From NCBI GenBank assembly GCA_965369445.1, contig CBDUQU010000097.1, forward strand, positions 1-11,941: a stretch of DNA of 11,941 bases, given 5' to 3'. Position 1 is the first letter of the stretch; every line of letters begins with the position of its first letter. Origin of the DNA: SM23-73-3 sp965369445 (GTDB lineage: Bacteria; Zixibacteria; MSB-5A5; SM1-73). Made by a program: the position numbers and the translations under genes. A model generated the notes under the pieces. That model was not told where the DNA came from, searched no databases, and saw only the letters and a program-made list of their open reading frames with translations. Shown here one piece after another: positions 1-6,397 of the stretch.

Positions 1-2270
1 GACCTGGCCACGATGCAGTTGTTTCTCTTAAACACCGTGATTGTAGCGGGAAGCGGCTTGCCTATCTTTTCCGCCAACGCCACGACATCTCCTGACTTTT
101 CTGTAATCCCCAGGGCCAGGAGCTTTTTCTTATCCTCTTCGGTCAAGTCGTAGGAGAATTTCCATTTTTCTTTCCATCCGAGAAAACCGGGAAGATTGAA
201 ATAAATATTCTTAAGTTCAAAATTCAGAGTCAAAAAATAGTTCCTTGCGTCGACCAAATTAGCCTGCAATTCATCGTCTTCAGTAAACAACCGGATGTTG
301 CTAACCCAAGACAGAAAATGTCTCCATTCAGACTCATCCGGTAGACTCTTCTTTATATGTGGGAACACCACGTACCACTCTTCTTTTGCTTTCTCGATTT
401 CTTTCGCCGCATTATAGGGCATTGCCTGTCCAAAGACCCTTTTGGGCTCAAGGACAGAAATGACTGGACGCCAACCCATTCTGTTATTTCCACCAGCTAA
501 GATTATCTCTTTCTCTCCATCATTATCAAAATCTGAGCAGTCCAAGAAGTTAAATACGCCCGGATGCCAGTATTCAGATAGCTTATTCCCCTTTTCATCC
601 AATATCGCTAACTGGTCTGGAAACCAGATCGAATGTGCGCTATTGACTATAATCTCCTTTTTAGAATCTCCAAAAAGGTCTTCGACTAAAATATGCACTG
701 GAGAGAAATAGGCATTGCGACCTTGATAGATGCCGGAGTCTCCACATGCGAATTCCCATAACGTTTCTTTTTTGTGGTCAAAACAGAGGATCTTCCCAGT
801 GGTTTCTTTAGTAAAATCAATTGCCACCAAAACTTCATTTCTACCATCACCGTCCAAATCAGCAAACCTGACCAATGGTTCGCTCTTTTGGGGGAGCGAA
901 TACATTATGCGTGAAGGCAGACGCACGTCCCACAATACGTCTTTGGATTTGTTCTTAACGATGAGATAGTTTTCATTAACCTCTACCAAAACTGGATTCC
1001 AGTCCACCCAGAATCTTGAATATTTGTCGAAGGTAAAAAGAAGAGCTAAGCCAATCAGAGCAAGCAAGAAAAGAGACAAACCAAAGGCTAATCTTGTTCG
1101 GAAGAAAGGTTTTGGTGGGGGGAGAATGAGTTCGGCTTTTTTAGATTTTTCCCGGTCTATGTTTATGGTTATCTTTGTGCCAACCTCCTTTTCACTTTCA
1201 ATCTCCCAGTTGCCGTGCTGGTCAATCAATTGTACAGATTCCTCACTAACCCCAAGACCCAAGCCCCCTTCTTTCCCTGAGGTGAACCCTTTTTTGTAAA
1301 ACGATGATTTAGTGGCTTTGTCCATGCCAATGCCGGAATCCTCGATTATGACTGAGACTGGGACGGAGATTCCTGGTAGGTCAGGCATTCCTGCCTGACC
1401 ACCCTCTTTCTCTGATTCTCTGGTCGAAACTTTGACCCAGAGGTTCTTGTTCCTACCCCGCAGACTGAAGTCTGCGACTACCCCCTCGCCTCCGCCTGGT
1501 CCCGCCTCGTGCGGGGGGGCTGCAAGCCCCAAGCCTCCAGCCCCTGATTGTTTCGCTTCTACTGCCTCGAAGGCGTTGCGAATGAGATTAGTGAGGACTC
1601 TTTGCCAGTGCCTGAAATTGTCGTATGAGAATCGAACGTTTTCACCAGCATCCTCCAATTCCTCCTCGATGCTTATTCCGGCCGCCTGAGATTTTTCCAC
1701 CCTTACCGTCTTCACAGATTCTCTTACCACGTCGTTCAGCGAAAAAGAGAACCGCTGGGTGGCACTCTGCACGACTTGATCGGTCAACTCGGTGAATCTA
1801 ACCAAAACCCCTCTCACCGTTGCCACATCGAACTTTTCTCTCTTCTCCATCGACGCTCTCTCGATTTTCAGCAGCATGCTCCACAGCTTCCCCCATAACC
1901 AGATGTCTTTAGTGGTCGCCATTAGATTTCTTCTCTCGACCCACACGAGGTCCTTCAATTGCTCCAGCAGCTCCTCGAAGTACTCATACTTCGGCTGGAT
2001 CTCTTCTCCCCTCTCCCAGCTGGGCGGATGCCCCCGGACGGGGGCTCGTCCGAGCCCACCCGTCTGGGTGGAGAGAATCATCTCCAACCCGGCTATCTTC
2101 TTCTTTCTCTCGTGAACGAGGTTTTCTCTAAGCGAGCTCAGAAGCTGATAGTCTCTTCCTCTGTGCTCAAACTGGACTAAAAGATAGATGTAGAAGGAAA
2201 AAAGGTGGAAGCGGTAAGCCCACGAAAAGACAGCCGCGGTCAGTATCAAAACGACAGCTAACCAGACCAT
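1..2270 (-). CDS. Membrane histidine-kinase-like protein with C-terminal FG-GAP/VCBS-type domain (3' end outside window)
   Basis: An ATG at 2268-2270 opens a frame with no stop through 756 codons to the left window edge, so the protein is truncated here. Residues 2-33 are hydrophobic (membrane anchor), followed by a basic stretch (about 53-60) that suggests the cytoplasmic side. Residues 95-175 look like a DHp two-helix region. The GHKL ATPase domain has its N box at 227-238 (Asn228, Asn232), G1 box DSGIGM at 311-316, G2 box GGLGLG at 335-340 and a GTKITI strand at 364-369. A second membrane segment spans about 393-414. Beyond it are FG-GAP/VCBS-like motifs: DLDGDG at 471-476, a degenerate copy at 531-536 and DFDNDG at 580-585. 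The expected phosphoacceptor His is absent; Lys121 seems to occupy its place. Palindromic repeats enlarge loops at about 67-83, 242-273 and 291-298. No response regulator is visible. The GHKL assignment is strong; the signalling role is inferred. Confidence 0.85.
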   Translation of the reverse strand, partial: MVWLAVVLILTAAVFSWAYRFHLFSFYIYLLVQFEHRGRDYQLLSSLRENLVHERKKKIAGLEMILSTQTGGLGRAPVRGHPPSWERGEEIQPKYEYFEELLEQLKDLVWVERRNLMATTKDIWLWGKLWSMLLKIERASMEKREKFDVATVRGVLVRFTELTDQVVQSATQRFSFSLNDVVRESVKTVRVEKSQAAGISIEEELEDAGENVRFSYDNFRHWQRVLTNLIRNAFEAVEAKQSGAGGLGLAAPPHEAGPGGGEGVVADFSLRGRNKNLWVKVSTRESEKEGGQAGMPDLPGISVPVSVIIEDSGIGMDKATKSSFYKKGFTSGKEGGLGLGVSEESVQLIDQHGNWEIESEKEVGTKITINIDREKSKKAELILPPPKPFFRTRLAFGLSLFLLALIGLALLFTFDKYSRFWVDWNPVLVEVNENYLIVKNKSKDVLWDVRLPSRIMYSLPQKSEPLVRFADLDGDGRNEVLVAIDFTKETTGKILCFDHKKETLWEFACGDSGIYQGRNAYFSPVHILVEDLFGDSKKEIIVNSAHSIWFPDQLAILDEKGNKLSEYWHPGVFNFLDCSDFDNDGEKEIILAGGNNRMGWRPVISVLEPKRVFGQAMPYNAAKEIEKAKEEWYVVFPHIKKSLPDESEWRHFLSWVSNIRLFTEDDELQANLVDARNYFLTLNFELKNIYFNLPGFLGWKEKWKFSYDLTEEDKKKLLALGITEKSGDVVALAEKIGKPLPATITVFKRNNCIVAR
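1379..1400. repeat. Perfect hairpin inside the kinase-like gene
   Basis: Arms GGTCAGGCA (1379-1387) and TGCCTGACC (1392-1400) pair perfectly around a 4-base loop. The element is read in frame as residues 291-298 of the kinase-like protein. It sits in a Gly/Pro-rich loop just before the strand leading to the G1 box. Confidence 0.7.
1453..1484. repeat. Perfect hairpin flanked by 7-bp direct repeats, inside the kinase-like gene
   Basis: CGCAGACT (1459-1466) and AGTCTGCG (1469-1476) form an 8-bp perfect inverted repeat with a 2-base centre. CTACCCC occurs on both sides, at 1453-1459 and 1478-1484, like a short target-site duplication. The first copy shares one base with the left arm. The element codes for part of a loop (about residues 263-273) in the ATPase domain of the kinase-like protein. 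Confidence 0.6.
1501..1530. repeat. Two adjacent GC-rich hairpins inside the kinase-like gene
   Basis: CCCGC (1501-1505) pairs with GCGGG (1511-1515), and GGGGCT (1516-1521) pairs with AGCCCC (1525-1530). The stretch codes for a Gly/Ala/Pro-rich loop directly after the N-box helix of the ATPase domain. Its base composition is far more GC-rich than the flanking coding sequence. Confidence 0.55.
2022..2071. repeat. Cluster of four overlapping palindromes inside the kinase-like gene
   Basis: Four inverted repeats overlap end to end: GGGC/GCCC (2022-2033), CCCCCG/CGGGGG (2031-2044), GGGCTCG/CGAGCCC (2042-2057) and CCACCC/GGGTGG (2056-2071). They are read through in frame as about residues 67-83 of the kinase-like protein, a Gly/Pro-rich segment separating two predicted helices. 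Confidence 0.7.
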
Positions 2271-2667
2271 TCACTCAATCCATAGTTTCGAGCCGGGTGC
2301 CCGCGACGACGGCACCGGAGGCGCGCCTAAGAGTGGTCCCACCCCTGCAGGCGCGATAGGACTTCTAATCTATTATGTTGGGATATCTACCGTAAACGAC
2401 CTCTCGATATCCGCGTTCCTCAGCTAATGTTAACGCAAACAATGGGTTCGCGCTTCTGTTTTGATTAGAGAATTAGTAGATGGTCTTTAACTCAAACTGT
2501 CATTGGTGGTTAAGGGCCGAGATGTGGATAACTGGCATGGAACCATGCCCTATTATTTAGATTAACGCATTGACCTAGAATAACTTAACAGATTTTCCAC
2601 AAACTCCTGACAATTATTAACATAGGTAGTTTGTGAGAAATACGTACATGATCCCACCTAAACGCTC
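2271..2667. other. Non-coding gap with DnaA-box-like sites; candidate oriC
   Basis: This 397-base stretch lies between the 5' end of the kinase-like gene and the 3' end of the bactofilin gene. It has TGTGGATAA at 2523-2531, the exact complement of the DnaA box TTATCCACA, and TTTTCCACA at 2593-2601, one mismatch from it. A weaker TTATTAACA lies at 2616-2624. The part from about 2440 to 2650 is visibly AT-rich, while 2290-2330 is GC-rich with a GGTGCC/GGCACC hairpin. A GGCATGG/CCATGCC inverted repeat sits at 2534-2549. It must also hold the kinase-like gene's promoter, which I could not pick out. The origin role is inference from the boxes, AT-richness and nearby parAB/parS. Confidence 0.35.
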
Positions 2668-3042
2668 TTACTCTTCGGGCGGAGGCGCCTCAGAGGAGGA
2701 GTCCTTCATGTTACATCTACCGTGAAATACCGCTCCTTCTTCTACAATTAGGTTCTTGGTGGTGATGTCCCCCTCCACCACCGCCTTGGACTGAAGCTCG
2801 ATCTTGTCCTGCGCGAAGATATTCCCGAGAACTCTGCCACCGATCACAGCGGTTCTGACCGCCACTTCAGCCTCGATTGTGCCGCTATCTCCCACGGCCA
2901 GAGCTTCTGAGGCAGAGATCCTGCCTCTGACCGCACCGTCGATTCTGACTCCGCCCTGGACCTTTATAGTCCCTTCGACTATGGAGTCCTTTCCTATAAT
3001 GGTATTCAATCCTTCCCCTCCTCTGTCTTTTCTGTTCTTCAT
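2668..3042 (-). CDS. Bactofilin
   Basis: The 124-residue protein has the typical bactofilin layout: a short polar N-terminal tail (1-11), a central region of short repeating beta-strands with regularly spaced Gly and hydrophobic residues (about 12-108), and a charged, proline-containing C-terminal tail. Bactofilins polymerise without nucleotide into filaments, usually at the membrane on the cytoplasmic face, and position envelope enzymes. The ATG lies 9 bases after the stop of the upstream M23 peptidase gene and has no clear Shine-Dalgarno sequence, so coupled translation is likely. Pairing with an M23 peptidase is a recurrent partnership in cell-shape control and supports a scaffold role here. 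The length is normal for the family. The family call is secure; the specific cell process is inferred. Confidence 0.93.
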   Translation of the reverse strand: MKNRKDRGGEGLNTIIGKDSIVEGTIKVQGGVRIDGAVRGRISASEALAVGDSGTIEAEVAVRTAVIGGRVLGNIFAQDKIELQSKAVVEGDITTKNLIVEEGAVFHGRCNMKDSSSEAPPPEE

Positions 3043-3051
3043 GATTTGATA

Positions 3052-3882
3052 TCAGCGTCGGTTCAAAAAGCTCCCAGGATCTATGGGGATGTCATCTTTT
3101 CTTATTTCATAGTGCAGGTGTGGAGCTGAGCTTCTGCCGGTGTTTCCGGAAAGCGCAATCACCTGACCCCGTCGAATAGCATCGCCAAGGTTCACCAGGA
3201 TCTTCGAATTATGCCCGTAGTAGGTCGCATAGCCATTCCCGTGATCAATTGCGACCAGCTTCCCATATATATCGTCCCAGTCGACTAAAATGACCTTCCC
3301 ATCCGCAGTTGCCTTCACCTCTGTTCCAGTCTTGGCGGCAAAATCGACCCCGGGGTGCTGCGCTCCGAAGCCGGGAATATTCATCGAGAAACCTTGCGTG
3401 ATCCACCCTTCTATGGGTGCACCTGCGGGAATCCCTCTGGCTGAGTCAGGCTGGACCATAATCGAATCCAAAGTGAAGGAAGCCTCCGCCTCTTTTTCTG
3501 CGAAAGCAGGAATGCCTTCCATAGCTTGCTGGTCAACGCCTTCTGAGTAGGAGGCCAATTGCAATTCGTTCCGCCCCTGATACTCAACCCCGGCCAACTG
3601 CGCCACCCTCTGGACAAACCTCTTGTATTCCCGGAGCTCCTTCTCTAAGTCCACTACCTTGGCATTGTATCTTTTCAACTTCTCGTTTTCCTGTTTCAGT
3701 GACTTACCGGCGATTACCTCGTACAAAAGCTTTCCGTGGAAGAAACTCAGCACTATGACAAAAAGCAGAAAGAAGCCCAGCACGCCCACCAACAGCCGCA
3801 GAGTGAAAAACGAGAGTCTGAACTTCAGGCTCCTGGAGTGGCCTTCAGGCACAATAAGAAAGCTAACGGATCTTCTCGGCAT
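3052..3882 (-). CDS. M23 family (LytM-type) metallopeptidase, membrane anchored
   Basis: This 276-residue protein is probably a peptidoglycan endopeptidase. A basic N-terminus precedes one membrane segment at about 27-48; a coiled-coil-like stretch runs about 60-95, then a linker, then a C-terminal M23 domain (about 160-272). The catalytic set looks complete: HxxxD at 176-180 (His176, Asp180), His224 in YYGH, and HLH at 255-257. By analogy with LytM, His176, Asp180 and His257 bind zinc, while His224 and His255 are catalytic. The membrane segment should place the enzyme domain in the periplasm. The gene lies 70 bases after parB and 9 bases before the bactofilin gene, suggesting a partnership with bactofilin in cell shape. 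No strong Shine-Dalgarno sequence precedes the ATG. The alternative is a scaffold-like LytM activator of another hydrolase, but the intact residues argue against that. Confidence 0.92.
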   Translation of the reverse strand: MPRRSVSFLIVPEGHSRSLKFRLSFFTLRLLVGVLGFFLLFVIVLSFFHGKLLYEVIAGKSLKQENEKLKRYNAKVVDLEKELREYKRFVQRVAQLAGVEYQGRNELQLASYSEGVDQQAMEGIPAFAEKEAEASFTLDSIMVQPDSARGIPAGAPIEGWITQGFSMNIPGFGAQHPGVDFAAKTGTEVKATADGKVILVDWDDIYGKLVAIDHGNGYATYYGHNSKILVNLGDAIRRGQVIALSGNTGRSSAPHLHYEIRKDDIPIDPGSFLNRR

Positions 3883-3915
3883 ATTGGTTAATAATTCTCA
3901 CTCGTCAAGAGAGCG

Positions 3916-3939
3916 AAAAAAAGGGGAGGAACGTGCCCC
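3916..3939 (-). terminator. Weak terminator- or attenuator-like hairpin between parB and the M23 gene
   Basis: Read on the minus strand, GGGG (from 3936-3939) can pair with CCCC (from 3923-3926) across a 9-base loop, followed by a run of seven T residues (3922-3916). The 4-bp stem is short, so it would terminate only partially if at all. Confidence 0.25.
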
Positions 3940-3952
3940 GCATAGGCAAACA

Positions 3953-4819
3953 TCATAGAGTTATCTGCAAAACTTCCAGTATCCGCGACAGGTCCTCCTC
4001 CGAGTAAAACTCTATCTCGATTTTTCCCCCTTTTTCTTTGCCAAGCACCTTGACTGAGGTTCCGAAAAACTGCTTCAGCTTCTCCTCGATCTCAAAAAAC
4101 GCCGGGGAGCTCTTTGCCCTCTTCCTGATGATGAGGGTTCTTCTTTCCGGGTGAGCCAAATCTTCTGTTTTCCGGACGGAGAGTTCCTCCTTCACCACCC
4201 GCTGGGACAGGGCGATCTGCTCTCTCTCTCCGGAAAGCGAGAGTATGGCTCGCGCGTGACCTTCGGAGAGCTTCCCATCCCCAATAAGCTCCTGCACCTC
4301 GTCCGGCAGATTCAGGATCCTCATCGTATTAGCCACCGAGGAACGGTCTTTTCCTATTCTTTGGGCCACCTCCGCCTGAGTAAGAAGACATTCCTCCAGA
4401 AGTCTCTTATAGCCTCTGGCCGTATCGATAGGGTTTAAATCCTCCCTCTGGAGATTCTCGATTAAGGAGAGTTCCAGCATGTCCTCTTTGGAGAGCTTGC
4501 CCGCAATCACGGCGGGAATCTCCTCCCACCCCAGCTTCTTGGCCGCCAAGAGCCTTCTTTCTCCCGCCACCAGTTCAAATTCCTCACCCACCTGCCTGAC
4601 CACCACCGGCTGGATGATTCCCTTTTCCTTTATAGAGGCGGCCAGCTCCGAGAGCTTCTCCTCGTCCACCTTTGTGCGCGGCTGATAGGGATTCGATTTG
4701 ATCTTATCGACCTTCAAGTTGACCAACCCTTGCCTGGGCTGCTCCTCTGGCTTAACCGACTCTTCAGACGACTCACCAAGCAGCGCCTCCAATCCTTTTC
4801 CCAAAGCTTTTCTACTCAT
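3953..4819 (-). CDS. parB: Chromosome partitioning protein ParB
   Basis: ParB binds parS and spreads along DNA as a CTP-dependent clamp, partnering ParA in chromosome segregation. I chose the ATG at 4817-4819 because GGAGAG lies about 7 bases upstream; the in-frame TTG five codons earlier lacks such a site. This gives 288 residues and an 8-base overlap with the end of parA, indicating coupled translation. The KALGKGLEALL N-terminal motif is at 4-14, the ParB/Srx CTP-binding domain at about 34-125 with GERR at 86-89 and ENLQRE at 121-126, a helix-turn-helix at about 146-172, and a C-terminal dimerisation region at about 238-288. One oddity: the usual GERRxRA box reads GERRLLA, so Leu91 replaces the usual second arginine. 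The parS sites near mnmG are its likely targets. Confidence 0.96.
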   Translation of the reverse strand: MSRKALGKGLEALLGESSEESVKPEEQPRQGLVNLKVDKIKSNPYQPRTKVDEEKLSELAASIKEKGIIQPVVVRQVGEEFELVAGERRLLAAKKLGWEEIPAVIAGKLSKEDMLELSLIENLQREDLNPIDTARGYKRLLEECLLTQAEVAQRIGKDRSSVANTMRILNLPDEVQELIGDGKLSEGHARAILSLSGEREQIALSQRVVKEELSVRKTEDLAHPERRTLIIRKRAKSSPAFFEIEEKLKQFFGTSVKVLGKEKGGKIEIEFYSEEDLSRILEVLQITL

Positions 4820-5618
4820 TTTTGATCTCTCCAACCTGCACCATTTCGGTAACTGGTGCTGAATGATTCAGTATCTCCTCGGCTAAGCTCAGATAGCTCT
4901 CCGCTCCGGTGGACATTATATCATAAAGTATGATGGGCTTGCCGAAGCCGGGTGCCTCGGAAAGCCTGACATTTCTGTTTATCACAGTCTTATACACCTT
5001 GTCAGAGAAATGCTTCCTCGCCTCCTCCGCTACCTGTCTGGATAGATTCAACCTGCTGTCGTACATGGTTAAAAGAACGCCCTCAATCTCAAGCCTGGAG
5101 TTTAAATTTCTCTGCACCAGCTTTATGGTATTCAGAAGCTGGCTCAATCCTTCCAGGGCGTAATATTCGCATTGTATCGGTATCAGGATTGAATCTGCCG
5201 CGGTGAGCGTGTTCACGGTCAAAAGTCCCAGGGATGGAGGGGAGTCGATTAAGATGAAGTCGTATCTCTCCCTCACCGGCTCCAGAGCAGCCTTGAGTCT
5301 CTTCTCCCGGGCTAAAACGTTCACCAACTCCACCTCCGCACCCACCAGTCTGAGATGAGAGGGAACCAGGTCAAGGAACGAGAGCTCTGTCTTCTGGATG
5401 ACCGTTTCCACGGGGAGGTCTTCCACCAGGACCTCGTAGATACTTTTCTCCAGCTTGCTCTTATCAATGCCCACGCCGGAGGTGGAGGTGGCTTGAGGAT
5501 CGATATCTACAAGCAACGTCTTCTTTTCAGCCACCGCCAGACAGGCGGATAGATTGACTGCCGTTGTGGTTTTTCCTACTCCCCCTTTTTGATTGGCGAC
5601 TGCGATTATCCTTCCCAA
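4812..5618 (-). CDS. parA: Chromosome partitioning ATPase ParA (Soj family)
   Basis: ParA is a dimeric, DNA-binding ATPase that moves ParB-parS complexes over the nucleoid. The deviant Walker A box KGGVGKTT is at 11-18, the Walker A' motif VDIDPQ at 37-42, and a Walker B-like LIDSPPSLG at about 121-129, all typical of the family. I chose the TTG at 5616-5618 because GAGGGG lies 8 bases upstream and because family members usually begin just before the (I/V)AVANQKGG strand. A TTG at 5661-5663 would add 15 residues unlike the family. The result is 268 residues, close to the usual length. An extended -10-like TGCTAAAAT (5706-5714, minus strand) may belong to its promoter. parB follows with an 8-base overlap. 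A plus-strand cassette separates parA from rsmG, its common neighbour elsewhere. Confidence 0.96.
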   Translation of the reverse strand: MGRIIAVANQKGGVGKTTTAVNLSACLAVAEKKTLLVDIDPQATSTSGVGIDKSKLEKSIYEVLVEDLPVETVIQKTELSFLDLVPSHLRLVGAEVELVNVLAREKRLKAALEPVRERYDFILIDSPPSLGLLTVNTLTAADSILIPIQCEYYALEGLSQLLNTIKLVQRNLNSRLEIEGVLLTMYDSRLNLSRQVAEEARKHFSDKVYKTVINRNVRLSEAPGFGKPIILYDIMSTGAESYLSLAEEILNHSAPVTEMVQVGEIKNE

Positions 5619-5705
5619 GCTTTGATCCCCTCGCCGAACTAACAGATTCAAGAATACTTCCAATGTTTTCCCCTAAGTTACAGCCTTTACAGGAAAAAGC
5701 AAGAG

Positions 5706-5714
5706 ATTTTAGCA
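5706..5714 (-). promoter_or_regulatory. Possible extended -10 element upstream of parA
   Basis: The minus strand reads TGCTAAAAT, matching the extended -10 pattern TGnTAnAAT in all but one position. It lies about 88 bases upstream of the chosen parA start. No convincing -35 box accompanies it, so the call is weak. Confidence 0.25.
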
Positions 5715-5762
5715 AAAAATGTTCATCATCCAGGCGAGGTTCGGACGATTCGAAAGACCAGG

Positions 5763-5811
5763 CGAATTCTTCCCTGCGGTGGCGCGTGACCCCTCACGAA
5801 CGATGAATTCG
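5763..5811. repeat. Inverted repeats between parA and the plus-strand cassette
   Basis: CGAATTC (5763-5769) and GAATTCG (5805-5811) flank a tighter hairpin of CGTGA (5785-5789) and TCACG (5794-5798) with a CCCC loop. They lie between two divergent transcription units and could be operator-like, but nothing else in the sequence supports this. Confidence 0.3.
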
Positions 5812-5850
5812 ACATCGACTAAGATTCCTTCCAATAATGCAAAAAAACGC

Positions 5851-5879
5851 TTGACTTTAGGACTACAATGACATAGAAT
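5851..5879 (+). promoter_or_regulatory. Sigma70-type promoter of the plus-strand cassette
   Basis: TTGACT (5851-5856) and TAGAAT (5874-5879) are separated by 17 bases, the optimal spacing; each box differs from consensus at one position. Transcription would begin near 5886, giving a leader of about 138 bases before the secreted-protein gene. That leader holds a possible short ORF. Confidence 0.65.
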
Positions 5880-5925
5880 AGGGATAGGACTTGGAATAAT
5901 GGAATTGAATATCAGGGGGTCTACT

Positions 5926-6027
5926 ATGCTTTACAGCAGTCACCAAGTCGCGTCCAGTTGGAACCCTGCTGCCAGTCCCCTGGCCGGGCCTCGAGTCCAG
6001 GCAACGCTTGAAAGGAGGATAGAATGA
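5926..6027 (+). CDS. Possible 33-residue leader ORF overlapping the next gene
   Basis: The ATG at 5926 is preceded by GGGGG (5915-5919) with 6 bases spacing. It opens a 33-codon frame ending in TGA at 6025-6027. That stop overlaps the ATG of the next gene as ATGA, an arrangement typical of coupled translation. An in-frame ATG at 5899 would lengthen it to 42 codons but has a poorer ribosome site. The product begins MLYSSHQVAS and ends ERRIE. It has no membrane segment or signal peptide, and I recognise no family. It lies within the 5' leader downstream of the promoter at 5851-5879. It could be a regulatory leader peptide, a small protein or chance; the two translation signals and the overlap favour translation, though part of its 3' end is simply the next gene's Shine-Dalgarno sequence. 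Confidence 0.4.
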   Translation: MLYSSHQVASSWNPAASPLAGPRVQATLERRIE

Positions 6028-6395
6028 AAACCGTCACAGCAATCTTACTGCTGATCGTGCTTGTTCCCTCTCTTGCCGTCGCTGGCAAAATCTACGGAAT
6101 CATAAAAGAGGGAGGTAAGCCTGTTCGTGAAGGAATAGACGTGCGGATCACCACAATATCCGATAAACCCAAAACCGCCGCCTCCGGGCAGACCGACAAG
6201 AGTGGTTTGTACCGTCTTTACGTGAGAGGAACAGGAAAATACAACCTCATAGTGCGTGACACGCTACGTCACAAGGGAGACGATCTGTCGATGCCGGTTC
6301 GTTCGTATCGTAAGTCGGTGCGATACAATCTCGTTATACAGAAAGTCGAACAAGAAAAGGGCCAACTGGCGAGGTATATTCTGAGGAGGGAATGA
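6024..6395 (+). CDS. Secreted small protein with a predicted transthyretin-like beta-sandwich
   Basis: The protein has 123 residues. Residues 1-20 form a clear Sec signal peptide (Lys2, hydrophobic core, AVA just before Gly21), so the mature protein should be periplasmic or secreted. The mature part is strand-rich, with a pattern like carboxypeptidase-regulatory or transthyretin-like domains: GxIxxxGKPV near the start, then TDKSGLYRLYV and GKYNLIV. Such domains usually serve in binding or surface assembly rather than catalysis. The start is well supported by AAAGGAGG at 6011-6018, 5 bases before the ATG. The stop overlaps the next frame's first ATG (6392), so the two genes form one transcription unit. 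The fold assignment comes from sequence pattern only; I do not recognise a named family. Confidence 0.75.
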   Translation: MKTVTAILLLIVLVPSLAVAGKIYGIIKEGGKPVREGIDVRITTISDKPKTAASGQTDKSGLYRLYVRGTGKYNLIVRDTLRHKGDDLSMPVRSYRKSVRYNLVIQKVEQEKGQLARYILRRE

Positions 6396-6397
6396 GT

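Noticed and set aside
2112..2114. His53 of the kinase-like protein as the phosphoacceptor (HE followed by basic residues)
   Set aside because: It is about 180 residues before the N-box Asn, against roughly 105-120 in typical kinases, and lacks the usual hydrophobic/Pro context. Even after removing the repeat-coded loop the distance is too long, though I cannot exclude it fully.
442..2180. Several plus-strand open frames of 70-107 codons over the left 2.2 kb
   Set aside because: They are antisense to a single uninterrupted minus-strand frame with clear kinase-like ATPase and FG-GAP motifs. Their translations have no recognisable domain and lack good ribosome sites.
5619..5663. Longer parA start at a TTG 15 codons upstream
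   Set aside because: The inner TTG at 5616-5618 has GAGGGG at ideal spacing and matches the family's N-terminus.
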